DNA from: CAZVRZ01 sp964629965
Lineage (GTDB): Bacteria; Chloroflexota; Anaerolineae; Anaerolineales; UBA4823
NCBI GenBank assembly: GCA_964629965.1
Contig: CAZVRZ010000075.1
Coordinates: 1 to 25,883, forward strand
Reading direction: 5' to 3'
DNA: 25,883 nt
The translations under genes were made by a program, and so were the position numbers. The stretch's first letter is position 1; each line of letters starts with the position of its first letter. Below, piece after piece: positions 1 through 5,945 of the stretch. The notes beneath the pieces were generated by a model that saw only the letters and a list, made by a program, of their open reading frames with translations, did not search any database and was not told the origin of the DNA.

Positions 1-147
1 TTCGGGCTTGGCAGTGGGAACGGACGCGGGTGGTTGCGTAGGGGCTTGGGTGGTCGCCGGAGAGCAACTCGCCAGAGCTGCTCCAGCCGTGCCGAATGCC
101 ATCAATTGAAGAAACTCTCGTCTGGTAATTTTCCGTAGCTTTGACAT
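1..147 (-). CDS. Tat-exported lipoprotein, N-terminus only (probable ABC substrate-binding protein)
   Basis: Only the first 49 codons lie in the window; the gene continues past base 1. The start ATG (147-145) is preceded by a perfect AGGAGG at 159-154, six bases upstream. The product begins MSKLRKITRREFLQLMAFG, a twin-arginine signal (TRREFLQ), followed by a short hydrophobic stretch and a lipobox (ALASC). After the lipidated Cys comes a Pro/Thr/Ala-rich linker. This arrangement is typical of solute-binding lipoproteins of ABC importers in Chloroflexota, folded before export and anchored outside the membrane. The binding domain is not visible, so the substrate is unknown and another Tat lipoprotein is possible. 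The gene has a long leader, with a promoter/operator candidate about 300 bases upstream. Confidence 0.75.
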   Translation of the reverse strand, partial: MSKLRKITRREFLQLMAFGTAGAALASCSPATTQAPTQPPASVPTAKPE

Positions 148-390
148 TGGGAACCTCCTATGGGGCAAGTCAAACAATTGGTACTCGCTGGCGAAAATCC
201 TTCTGCAGGTAGATGGTCTTGCACCTGACAAACAATACCACAAGTCGAAAGACCTGAGAATTCGCGCCAGTCGTCTTAAGGGTTTCAGGTGTGGAGCTTG
301 GAAATGAACTCACAAATATCCTTACCTATCTACCTCCTTTCCCTTCGATTGTCGTGAAACAGATATTGTTGGGAGTGAAGAATCTCGGGC

Positions 391-479
391 ACAATATTTG
401 GGAATCAGAACGATTGTCAATGCACTGTTCGATACTTGGACACTGTGTCCAAATATATCACGAATCGGGTATCTGTCAA
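391..479 (-). promoter_or_regulatory. Tandem sigma70-type promoters for the Tat lipoprotein gene
   Basis: On the minus strand, a perfect -35 TTGACA (479-474) is followed after 16 bases by TATATT (457-452), predicting a start near 445. A second perfect TTGACA (420-415) is followed after 18 bases by TATTGT (396-391), a weaker -10. Both point at the Tat lipoprotein gene. The first start site falls in the centre of the palindrome at 436-452, a classical repressor position. Confidence 0.6.
436..452. promoter_or_regulatory. 17-bp palindromic operator candidate
   Basis: TTGGACACTGTGTCCAA is a perfect inverted repeat with 8-base arms around one central base. Three further base pairs of symmetry (432-434 with 454-456) follow after one mismatch on each side. 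It overlaps the end of the -10 box and the predicted start site of the minus-strand promoter at 479-452, so a dimeric repressor bound here would block transcription of the lipoprotein gene. The regulator family cannot be told from the site. Confidence 0.6.
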
Positions 480-664
480 GATTTTTTAGGGAAAAACCAG
501 GCTCAATGCGAGTGGCTATCTTCGTTATTGGAGATTGCAGGCTGAAGGGGGGAATCAAAACAAACTCCGCCATACAGCACCGGTTGTAACAGGCAGTATG
601 CGGAGAATGTTCTTTATCTATCAGTAGGAGTGATGCCGTCCGAGGAGGTCTAGCGAATGCTGCG

Positions 665-1321
665 CTAATCCATCTCGTCTTCTCGCACCAGGCGCACCGC
701 CTGCTCGATTTCTTCCACCACTTGCATGATCGTACTTTGCAGGGCGGCAGTCAGAAATTGCTTTTGGATCATGCGGCCTGCCATCTCGATCTCATCCAGG
801 GTAAAAACCAGGCCAAGCAAATCACCTGCGGCGACCATCTTCAGCAAGACCAGGCTGCGCAGATCGCTCTCGCCTGTGGAGAGAACGGAGGCACGCAGCC
901 GGAGTTTCATCTGATATTTGTCGGGGGCAGCCGCCTGCGCCTGCTGTACGCCGCCTGCCGGGCGGTAGAAACGTTTCTCATCCTGGAGCAGCACGTTTTT
1001 CTGCACCAATCGTTCTCCCATGATCAAGCGTAGTCTCTGGGGCTCTTCGCTCAAACGATGAACCCAATAGGCAGGTTTGCGCGGTTTCTCGGAGAGGCGG
1101 AATTGTTCCCAGACTCCGTCAAGGATGGGATCACCCGCTGGCTCGGCACCAGACGCCACCAGGCGAAGTTTCTCACCCAGGCCCAATTTCCCCGCCAAGG
1201 CCAACTCAGCTAAGATTGCCCCCGCCAGCGGGTAGGCAATGGCTTTTCGGGTGAACGAAAAGAAATTGCCTTTCTCATCATCCAAGGCAAGTAAATAAAG
1301 ATCCTCATACAGGGTCAGCAT
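665..1321 (-). CDS. GPP34 (Golgi phosphoprotein 3-like) family protein
   Basis: A 218-residue protein of the GPP34/GOLPH3 family (the family name is recalled, not searched). Visible hallmarks are the start MLTLYEDLYLLALDDEKG, the segment with YPLAGAILAELAL (residues about 30-42), the GDPILDGVW stretch, the RLRLIMGERLVQKNVLL helix pair, and a later RLRASVLSTGESDLRSLVLLKM segment. No signal peptide is present, so it is cytosolic or peripherally membrane-bound. Eukaryotic GOLPH3 binds phosphoinositides and glycosyltransferase tails; the role of bacterial members is poorly known. The ATG has AAAGGAG upstream, and TATAAT lies 22 bases before the start. It appears monocistronic. Confidence 0.85.
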   Translation of the reverse strand: MLTLYEDLYLLALDDEKGNFFSFTRKAIAYPLAGAILAELALAGKLGLGEKLRLVASGAEPAGDPILDGVWEQFRLSEKPRKPAYWVHRLSEEPQRLRLIMGERLVQKNVLLQDEKRFYRPAGGVQQAQAAAPDKYQMKLRLRASVLSTGESDLRSLVLLKMVAAGDLLGLVFTLDEIEMAGRMIQKQFLTAALQSTIMQVVEEIEQAVRLVREDEMD

Positions 1322-1335
1322 CTTGGTTCTCCTTT

Positions 1336-1524
1336 ATGACTGATTATATTCACTTATTTGGTTTTGCGCACCGGTTTCTTTGTAAAGGTTTTGTTAAAGA
1401 TGGGCTGGGAGGCGGGAGTAAATTTATTGGGCAAGAAAGAGAGGGCTGGAAATGCCCGGGATGCGGCAGGACCATCAGCGTTCACCAGAGAAACTGCACG
1501 TACTGCGCTCGGCCCAGGGATTGA
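1336..1524 (+). CDS. Possible small Cys4 zinc-ribbon protein, start uncertain
   Basis: This short + strand frame ends in WKCPGCGRTISVHQRNCTYC, a clean C-x2-C-x10-C-x2-C zinc-ribbon pattern, followed by ARPRD and TGA. The first ATG (1336) lies only 14 bases from the divergent GPP34 start and overlaps that gene's promoter, so it is a doubtful start. A rare ATT at 1426 after GGGAG, or CTG at 1405, would give a protein of about 32-39 residues that is almost only the ribbon. The opposite-strand frame at 1354-1560 runs into two minus-strand terminators and is less likely. It could also be the relic of a longer zinc-ribbon protein. Confidence 0.35.
   Translation: MTDYIHLFGFAHRFLCKGFVKDGLGGGSKFIGQEREGWKCPGCGRTISVHQRNCTYCARPRD
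1343..1348 (-). promoter_or_regulatory. -10 box candidate for the GPP34 gene
   Basis: The minus strand reads TATAAT 21 bases upstream of the GPP34 start codon, which would give a leader of about 15 bases carrying the AAAGGAG ribosome site. No good -35 is visible at 16-18 bases, so the call rests mainly on the perfect -10. Confidence 0.4.
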
Positions 1525-1543
1525 AAACAACCTCGGAGCGAGG
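1524..1543 (-). terminator. Second, weaker rho-independent terminator
   Basis: On the minus strand CCTCG-CTC-CGAGG forms a 5-bp stem with a 3-base loop (1543-1531), followed by TTGTTTT (1530-1524). It lies just downstream of the stronger terminator and would back it up. Confidence 0.5.
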
Positions 1544-1551
1544 CTATGGCG

Positions 1552-1588
1552 AAAAAACAAGGGCTACCTGCAGCAGCCGGGCAGCCCT
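1552..1588 (-). terminator. Rho-independent terminator of the 5459-1607 operon
   Basis: On the minus strand AGGGCTGCC (1588-1580) pairs with GGTAGCCCT (1568-1560): nine pairs including one G-U, closing an 11-base loop. It is followed by TGTTTTTT (1559-1552). It stands 18 bases after the stop codon of the lipoprotein gene. Confidence 0.8.
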
Positions 1589-1606
1589 ATCATGGCAGAC
1601 CTGCCC

Positions 1607-2470
1607 TTAGGGGTTGTTTTTGGCGTCCAGGCAGGCTTGTGGAAAGGCAATGCTGAGCGGTTGATTAATGCTGGTGAGATCGATCAGGTATTCGGCATGC
1701 AGTACTTCTTGCGTATTGGGATCGACCGTTTCGATCAGCAGGGTATAACGAACCAGGTACTGCCCATCTTGCGCCAGCCAGTATTCACCCTGGTTGGCAG
1801 CCACATCCACGCCCGAGCCGCTGCCAATGCCACTGACCTGGAAGGTAAAATGGTTCGCCGCCACCCCATTCATCGTTTCTGGGCCCACAAAGACAGGATC
1901 GTCAATCAGGGGCAGCAGGTCCATCATTTGCGTCAGAATATCCTGGGTTTCCTTTTCTTGCGCAGTGAAAGTTTGGAATTCCCAGCCATCCTCATCGTTG
2001 CCCGCACATTGATCGTTGCCAATAGAATACGTAAACGTATCGGTCTGAGAAGGTTCTTCCCCTTCTTCCGGCATGGTCATGGTAACGTGCATGAGCATGG
2101 CATCGAGATCCTGCGAGCTCTGGACCTCGATGTTCGACAGCGTTTGGTCGGGTGAGGTGGAACTGGCGCCAACGGTTCTGACGACCAGTACATAACTGTT
2201 CAGGCTGGCCAGCCCCTTGCGCATGCTCATCGGTTCGGAGGGCATGGAAGTGGCCGTGGCAGTGGGAGGCGGCAGCGTGGGTTCGAGAGGCAGAGGAGTG
2301 CAAACGGCTGGGGCAGCCGGTGCGCCGCCAGGAGCAGAACTGCCGGCATCGGCAGGGGGCGGCACAGAGCCACTGGCAACGGTTGGCGCCAGAGCCGGAA
2401 CGCTGCCCGGCGCGTTGCAGGCCAACATCATGAGGAACAGGATCAGGGGGAAGAAGATCAACTTACGCAT
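1607..2470 (-). CDS. Secreted lipoprotein, LolA/LppX-like (family call tentative)
   Basis: A 287-residue lipoprotein and last gene of the ABC operon. The N-terminus has a basic MRKL, a hydrophobic core and a lipobox LMMLAC with the lipidated residue at C18. A Pro/Ala/Thr-rich linker follows (about residues 20-80), then a beta-rich domain. That domain has features of LolA/LppX/LprG-type lipid-binding lipoproteins: a basic stretch before LNSYVLVVRTVG, an internal repeated strand pattern, MNGVAANHFTFQVSG, and GEYWLAQDGQYLVRYTLLIE. Two Cys in the mature part (C57 and one in IGNDQCAGN) could pair. The ribosome site GGAGG lies 7 bases before ATG, and the gene starts 14 bases after the permease stop. 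Position suggests an extracytoplasmic partner or cargo-binding component of the exporter. Confidence 0.7.
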   Translation of the reverse strand: MRKLIFFPLILFLMMLACNAPGSVPALAPTVASGSVPPPADAGSSAPGGAPAAPAVCTPLPLEPTLPPPTATATSMPSEPMSMRKGLASLNSYVLVVRTVGASSTSPDQTLSNIEVQSSQDLDAMLMHVTMTMPEEGEEPSQTDTFTYSIGNDQCAGNDEDGWEFQTFTAQEKETQDILTQMMDLLPLIDDPVFVGPETMNGVAANHFTFQVSGIGSGSGVDVAANQGEYWLAQDGQYLVRYTLLIETVDPNTQEVLHAEYLIDLTSINQPLSIAFPQACLDAKNNP

Positions 2471-2484
2471 AGAACACCTCCAGA

Positions 2485-3579
2485 TTAGGATGTACTTCGA
2501 AAGATATCGCCTGGCTTAAGTCGATTGATCCAGGCGATGGGTAAGAGCGTCCCCAGCATACTGAGGAACAATGCCATGCCAATGGTGGCCAATGCCAATC
2601 CAAGATCCAGGCTGGGCCTAAAACTCATCCCAGCCACATCGGTGCGAAGGTAAGCAAAAATAACCAGGGCGCCAAGCCCGCCCAGGCCGGCGCCCAAAAA
2701 GCACAAAACAAAGGCCTGGCTGAACAAGTAGCCTACCAACGCCATGGTTTGAAAGCCCAGGCAGCGCAAAACGGCCAGTTCCCGCCGGCGCAGCCAGGCC
2801 AGGCGTAACAGGGTGTTGGTCAATGCCAAGACGGCTGCCATCGCCAGGGCGCGGATGACGATATCCAAGGCACTCAACAATGGGCCAAGCTGATCCACCG
2901 AAATGCGCGCTCCCTGGCCGCGCCTGGCCACGCTGAGCCCGCCCGGCAAGTCATCACCGGGCTGCAGAAGGCCTTCATCGGGGATGATGAAAAGCGAAAC
3001 ATCACTTCCCCAGCCCAATAAGGCCTGGGCATCTGCCAGCGAAATCCAGGCTTCGTTATCGATATAGGCGCCGGTATGGAAGATGCCGCAGACGGTAAAT
3101 TTTCGGCCGCGGATGAGAACTTCTTGCCCAGGAGAAAGACCCAATTTTTCGGCCAGGCGGCGGCCCAACATTGCCGTCCGAGGCGGGTCGCCGGGTTGCA
3201 AATTCTGCCCTTGCAACAGCTTGAAGGTGTTAACCTGTAGGAAGCGCTGGGGATCGACCCCTCGCAGTAAGAGCATGTCCGCTATGGAAGTGCCAACCGT
3301 CTCGTGGATCTCGGGAATGGCCTGCGAGACGCCCAAGCCGGCCAACTGCATCTCGACGGCGGCCGATATGCGGCTGCCATACAATTCACCCAAGACATTG
3401 CTTTCCTGCACGATCAGGTGGGCATCTGGTACATCGCCATATTCACGAGCCAGGGTCAGGCGGTAGCCGCCGACAACGAGGAACATCAGGATAGCAGAAG
3501 CGATCAGCAAGATCATCGCCAGGCTCAGCTTCCAGCGAGAAGCTAGTTCTTGCAAGCTGTAACGGATAAGCGTTTTCAT
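2485..3579 (-). CDS. ABC transporter permease, FtsX/MacB-type (second permease)
   Basis: A 364-residue integral membrane protein. There is one N-terminal membrane helix (LSLAMILLIASAILMFLVVGGY, about residues 18-39), a roughly 200-residue extracytoplasmic domain, then three C-terminal helices. The latter carry the FtsX signature region: ALTNTLLRLAWLRRRELAVLRCLGF, followed by YLFSQAFVLCFLGAGLGG and the last helix before RLKPGDIFRS. This four-helix layout is the FtsX/MacB/LolC fold, which moves periplasmic or surface substrates by mechanotransmission rather than through a pore. Its ATG starts 3 bases after the stop of the preceding permease, so the two are translationally coupled and probably form a heterodimer. 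Confidence 0.85.
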   Translation of the reverse strand: MKTLIRYSLQELASRWKLSLAMILLIASAILMFLVVGGYRLTLAREYGDVPDAHLIVQESNVLGELYGSRISAAVEMQLAGLGVSQAIPEIHETVGTSIADMLLLRGVDPQRFLQVNTFKLLQGQNLQPGDPPRTAMLGRRLAEKLGLSPGQEVLIRGRKFTVCGIFHTGAYIDNEAWISLADAQALLGWGSDVSLFIIPDEGLLQPGDDLPGGLSVARRGQGARISVDQLGPLLSALDIVIRALAMAAVLALTNTLLRLAWLRRRELAVLRCLGFQTMALVGYLFSQAFVLCFLGAGLGGLGALVIFAYLRTDVAGMSFRPSLDLGLALATIGMALFLSMLGTLLPIAWINRLKPGDIFRSTS

Positions 3580-3582
3580 GAT

Positions 3583-4731
3583 CTAGCCCTCGTTCAGCAA
3601 GCCGGCCAGGCTTTGACGATGCTGGCTAGAAGAAGTAAGCCAGACGCCCAACCAGGCAAAAAGGATGGAGAGGGCCAGTCCCGGCAGCAATACTTGCGGC
3701 GAGAGGCTTATTTTGACCGGCATACCATGCACAGAGAAGGAGTCCGCTGATCTTTGCCAGATGGCCAGCGCGGCCAGCCCCCAGCCCAGCCAATAGGCCG
3801 CCAGGGTTTGCAGGAGAGCGCGGCCAAACAGAAAACGGGTGATCGCTTGCGGAGTGAAACCCACCACGCGCAGCAAGACCAGCTCGCGGCTGCGCTCGGC
3901 CAGGGTCAAATGTGTAGCATTGAAGACGCCAAACGTGATCACGCTCAGGGCGAGAAAATCCATCACCAGGGTGATCTTCAAGATATCGCTGATGAACTGG
4001 GTGTAGCGGGCATACACTTCTTCTTCGAGATAGACGGCATAAGCAGGTAAGATACCGGGCACTGTTTCCAGGTAGGCGCGCACCGTCTCGGGATCAAGCT
4101 CGCCTGCCACCTGTACAACGCCGATCTGGAAGCCGCGCAGCCCGCCGAACACCTTTTGGCCGGCGGCGTACGTCATCCAGAGCGAGGAAAGCTTGCCGGC
4201 TTCATAGCGCACCATGCCAACCAATTGAAAGTCCTGTCCATAGAATTTGACGGTTTGCCCAATCTGCCAATCGACCAGTTCAAAAACCTCTTCGCTGGCA
4301 GCGATCTCCGTATCCCCGGCAGGATAACGGCCTGCGAGGAGGGCCACATTGTAGACATCGCGCATACTGTGGGGCGCCGCCGCCAGCACTTCCATAGTAG
4401 TCTTTTCGATGCGCAGCGTGCGCAGGATGGTGGGTTCGGCGCGCCGCACGCTTTGCGGGCCGAACTTTTCTTGCACAGATCGAACAGCCAAATCTAATGT
4501 TTCCTGGCTCAGCGAGCCTTGCATGGGATCAAGAGTATCTGATGAGAGAATGAGCAGGTTGTGACTGGCGATCCCTGGCTGTTGGCCAAAGCGGGTAAAA
4601 GCTTCAGAGAGGGCAGACGTCAGCAGGTAGGTGACGATCATGATGGTCAGGCCGGCAATGGTGAGCAGGCTGCGCCCGAAATCGTGGCGCAGATCCTTGA
4701 CCAGGTAACTGATGAAGACCGGCGCGTTCAT
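3583..4731 (-). CDS. ABC transporter permease, FtsX/DevC-type (first permease)
   Basis: 382 residues beginning MNAPVFISYLVKDLRHDF. The open frame extends 44 codons further upstream, but that part overlaps the ATPase gene and reads as out-of-frame Cys/Pro-rich nonsense. The ATG at 4731-4729 overlaps the ATPase stop as ATGA, the usual sign of translational coupling. A first membrane helix (SLLTIAGLTIMIVTYLLTSAL) is followed by an external domain. Three C-terminal helices follow, with the FtsX-type motif LTLAERSRELVLLRVVGFT. It pairs with the neighbouring permease (3579-2485) and the ATPase (5459-4728) to form an asymmetric exporter. The substrate is unknown; DevC- and LolC/E-like systems are the nearest analogies. 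Confidence 0.85.
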   Translation of the reverse strand: MNAPVFISYLVKDLRHDFGRSLLTIAGLTIMIVTYLLTSALSEAFTRFGQQPGIASHNLLILSSDTLDPMQGSLSQETLDLAVRSVQEKFGPQSVRRAEPTILRTLRIEKTTMEVLAAAPHSMRDVYNVALLAGRYPAGDTEIAASEEVFELVDWQIGQTVKFYGQDFQLVGMVRYEAGKLSSLWMTYAAGQKVFGGLRGFQIGVVQVAGELDPETVRAYLETVPGILPAYAVYLEEEVYARYTQFISDILKITLVMDFLALSVITFGVFNATHLTLAERSRELVLLRVVGFTPQAITRFLFGRALLQTLAAYWLGWGLAALAIWQRSADSFSVHGMPVKISLSPQVLLPGLALSILFAWLGVWLTSSSQHRQSLAGLLNEG

Positions 4732-5459
4732 GGCGCAGCCAGGAGGGCCCCCAGCCGGCCATCTTGCATCTGGTAGGTGTGGGTGGCAAAGCGGCAAATT
4801 TCCAGATTGTGGGTAGCAATCACAAAAGCAACCCCCAACTGCCGGTTGAGGCTGACCATCCATTGGATCACTTCCCTGGCAGTGAGCGAGTCCAAATCAC
4901 CGGTGGGCTCATCTGCCAGGACTAAAGCCGGCTCGACCACCAGGGCACGGGCGATCGCCACGCGCTGCTGTTCGCCGCCGGAGAGTTCGCCGGGCTTGTG
5001 CCTGGCGCGCGCTTGCAAGCCCACCTGTTCGAGCATGGCAAGGCCGCGCGGGGCAGCTTTTTTCCAGGGCCAGTTCTTGGCAAGCAGAGGTAAGACAACG
5101 TTGTCCAGCGCATTGAGCGAGGGGATCAGGTTATAAAACTGAAAAATAAAACCGATGCGATCGCGGCGGAAACGGGTCAGTTCGGCTTCGCTGGCCTGTT
5201 CAAGCGCCTGGCCGGCGATGCTGAGGCGGCCGGCAGTGGGGCGGTCGATGCCGCCCAGCAGGTGCAAGAGGGTCGATTTACCGCTGCCGCTGGGGCCGAT
5301 GATCACCACAAAGGCGCCTGGGAGGATTTCCAGGTCTACTCCCCTCAACGCATCAACCTTCACCTTTCCCCGGTGATAGGTCTTACATAACCCGCAAGCG
5401 TTGATGAGGCAGCTAGAGGTTTTGGGGGGATGTTGTGACTGGTGCGCAGATATCGACAT
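4728..5459 (-). CDS. ABC transporter ATP-binding protein, MacB/LolD-like
   Basis: 243 residues with all ABC motifs: Walker A GPSGSGKST (residues about 55-63), Q-loop in GFIFQFYNLIPSLNALDN, signature LSGGEQQR, Walker B LVLADEPTGDLD and a H-loop in ATHNLEI. The Q-loop style and DEPTGDLD are characteristic of the MacB/LolD/FtsE group, which work with FtsX-type permeases, here the two genes downstream. The ATG is preceded by AAGGGA and by an extended -10 box 40-48 bases upstream. It is the first gene of the minus-strand operon and diverges from the ArsR gene. Confidence 0.93.
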   Translation of the reverse strand: MSISAHQSQHPPKTSSCLINACGLCKTYHRGKVKVDALRGVDLEILPGAFVVIIGPSGSGKSTLLHLLGGIDRPTAGRLSIAGQALEQASEAELTRFRRDRIGFIFQFYNLIPSLNALDNVVLPLLAKNWPWKKAAPRGLAMLEQVGLQARARHKPGELSGGEQQRVAIARALVVEPALVLADEPTGDLDSLTAREVIQWMVSLNRQLGVAFVIATHNLEICRFATHTYQMQDGRLGALLAAP

Positions 5460-5498
5460 AAATTCCCTTGAAAGATCGGCGCGGATGGTGTTGGGTAA

Positions 5499-5519
5499 AT
5501 CATATCACACGCGGCGCGT
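5499..5519 (-). promoter_or_regulatory. Extended -10 promoter and 11-bp palindrome for the exporter operon
   Basis: The minus strand reads TGATATGAT (5507-5499), an extended -10 element, giving a start near 5492 and a 33-base leader. Directly upstream, in the expected spacer, ACGCG-C-CGCGT (5519-5509) is a perfect 11-base inverted repeat that could be an operator. No clear -35 is seen, which is compatible with an extended -10 promoter. Confidence 0.45.
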
Positions 5520-5550
5520 AAAGCATATAAGATTCAACAGCACGGAAATG

Positions 5551-5559
5551 TGTTATAAT
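5551..5559 (+). promoter_or_regulatory. Extended -10 promoter of the metal-sensor operon
   Basis: TGTTATAAT contains a perfect -10 TATAAT (5554-5559) and the upstream TG of an extended -10. A weak TTCAAC lies upstream as a poor -35. The predicted start site is near 5566, 44 bases before the ArsR start codon. Confidence 0.65.
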
Positions 5560-5565
5560 TTTACA

Positions 5566-5587
5566 AACAATTGAGTAGTTGTTCAAT
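5566..5587. promoter_or_regulatory. ArsR/SmtB-type operator candidate
   Basis: AACAATTGAGTAGTTGTTCAAT contains two interleaved inverted repeats: AACAA...TTGTT (5566-5570 with 5579-5583) and ATTGA...TCAAT (5570-5574 with 5583-5587). It begins at the predicted transcription start, where ArsR-family repressors usually bind. The TTGA/TCAA ends resemble SmtB/CzrA-type operators as I recall them. Confidence 0.55.
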
Positions 5588-5609
5588 CATACATTCACAG
5601 AGAGGTTTT

Positions 5610-5909
5610 ATGAAATCACCACCTTTTGACGAACACGCTGCAGCGCATGTTGCCGAGCTTTTCCGTTCTTTTAGCGACACCAGCCGCGTGCGCATCCTGG
5701 CAGTCATCATCGCTCAGGAAATGAATACCTCGGCCATCGCAGAATTGCTTGACCTGACCGAATCGGCTGTGTCACATCACTTGCGCGGGCTGCGCCAGAT
5801 GCGCATCGTCCAGGCGCGCCGCGATGGTAAGGAAGTTTATTACAGTGTCATCGACCCGCACATCATCGCCTTGTTCCAACAAGGCGTCAATCATGTGAAA
5901 GAGAAATAA
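5610..5909 (+). CDS. ArsR/SmtB-family metal-responsive repressor, zinc-type alpha-5 site
   Basis: 99 residues. The frame is open from 5571, but ATG at 5610 follows AGAGAGG and leaves the operator untranslated. The winged helix is clear: LFRSFSDTSRVRILAVI, recognition helix TESAVSHHLRGLRQMRIV, and wing RRDGKEVYYSV. The last helix carries D82-x-H84-x10-H95-x2-E98, exactly the spacing of the interhelical alpha-5 zinc site of SmtB (D104, H106, H117, E120) and nearly that of CzrA. The protein has no cysteine, which excludes the thiolate sites of ArsR and CadC. It should repress its own operon until Zn(II) or Co(II) binds. It is followed after 36 bases by a P-type ATPase, the likely target. Confidence 0.92.
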   Translation: MKSPPFDEHAAAHVAELFRSFSDTSRVRILAVIIAQEMNTSAIAELLDLTESAVSHHLRGLRQMRIVQARRDGKEVYYSVIDPHIIALFQQGVNHVKEK

Positions 5910-5945
5910 AGCCGGCTGGCAATCATACCAATAATAAGGATCAAT

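Larger units (their letters stand above)
160..664. other. Long intergenic region, leader of the Tat lipoprotein gene
   Basis: About 500 bases without a convincing gene. Short ORFs on both strands here have no recognisable domain, no good ribosome site and lower GC than the flanking genes. What can be supported is a minus-strand promoter pair and a 17-base palindrome between 391 and 479, annotated separately. The stretch between roughly 160 and 385 would be an unusually long 5' leader of the lipoprotein gene. Nothing identifiable was seen in 480-664. Confidence 0.6.

Noticed and set aside
291..589. Short ORFs on both strands in the first intergenic region
   Set aside because: No recognisable domain, no ribosome site, and they overlap the promoter and palindrome on the minus strand.
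1354..1560. Minus-strand 68-codon frame ending in a basic KKPVRKTK tail
   Set aside because: Its start (TTG) is inside the strong terminator's T-run and it spans the second terminator, so it would hardly be transcribed from upstream; the opposite frame has a zinc-ribbon.
1358..2155. Long + strand frame of 265 codons
   Set aside because: Antisense shadow of the lipoprotein gene, which has lipobox, ribosome site and operon context.
4732..4863. 44-codon N-terminal extension of the first permease
   Set aside because: Overlaps the ABC ATPase out of frame and has an unnatural composition; the ATGA-overlap start at 4731 is better.
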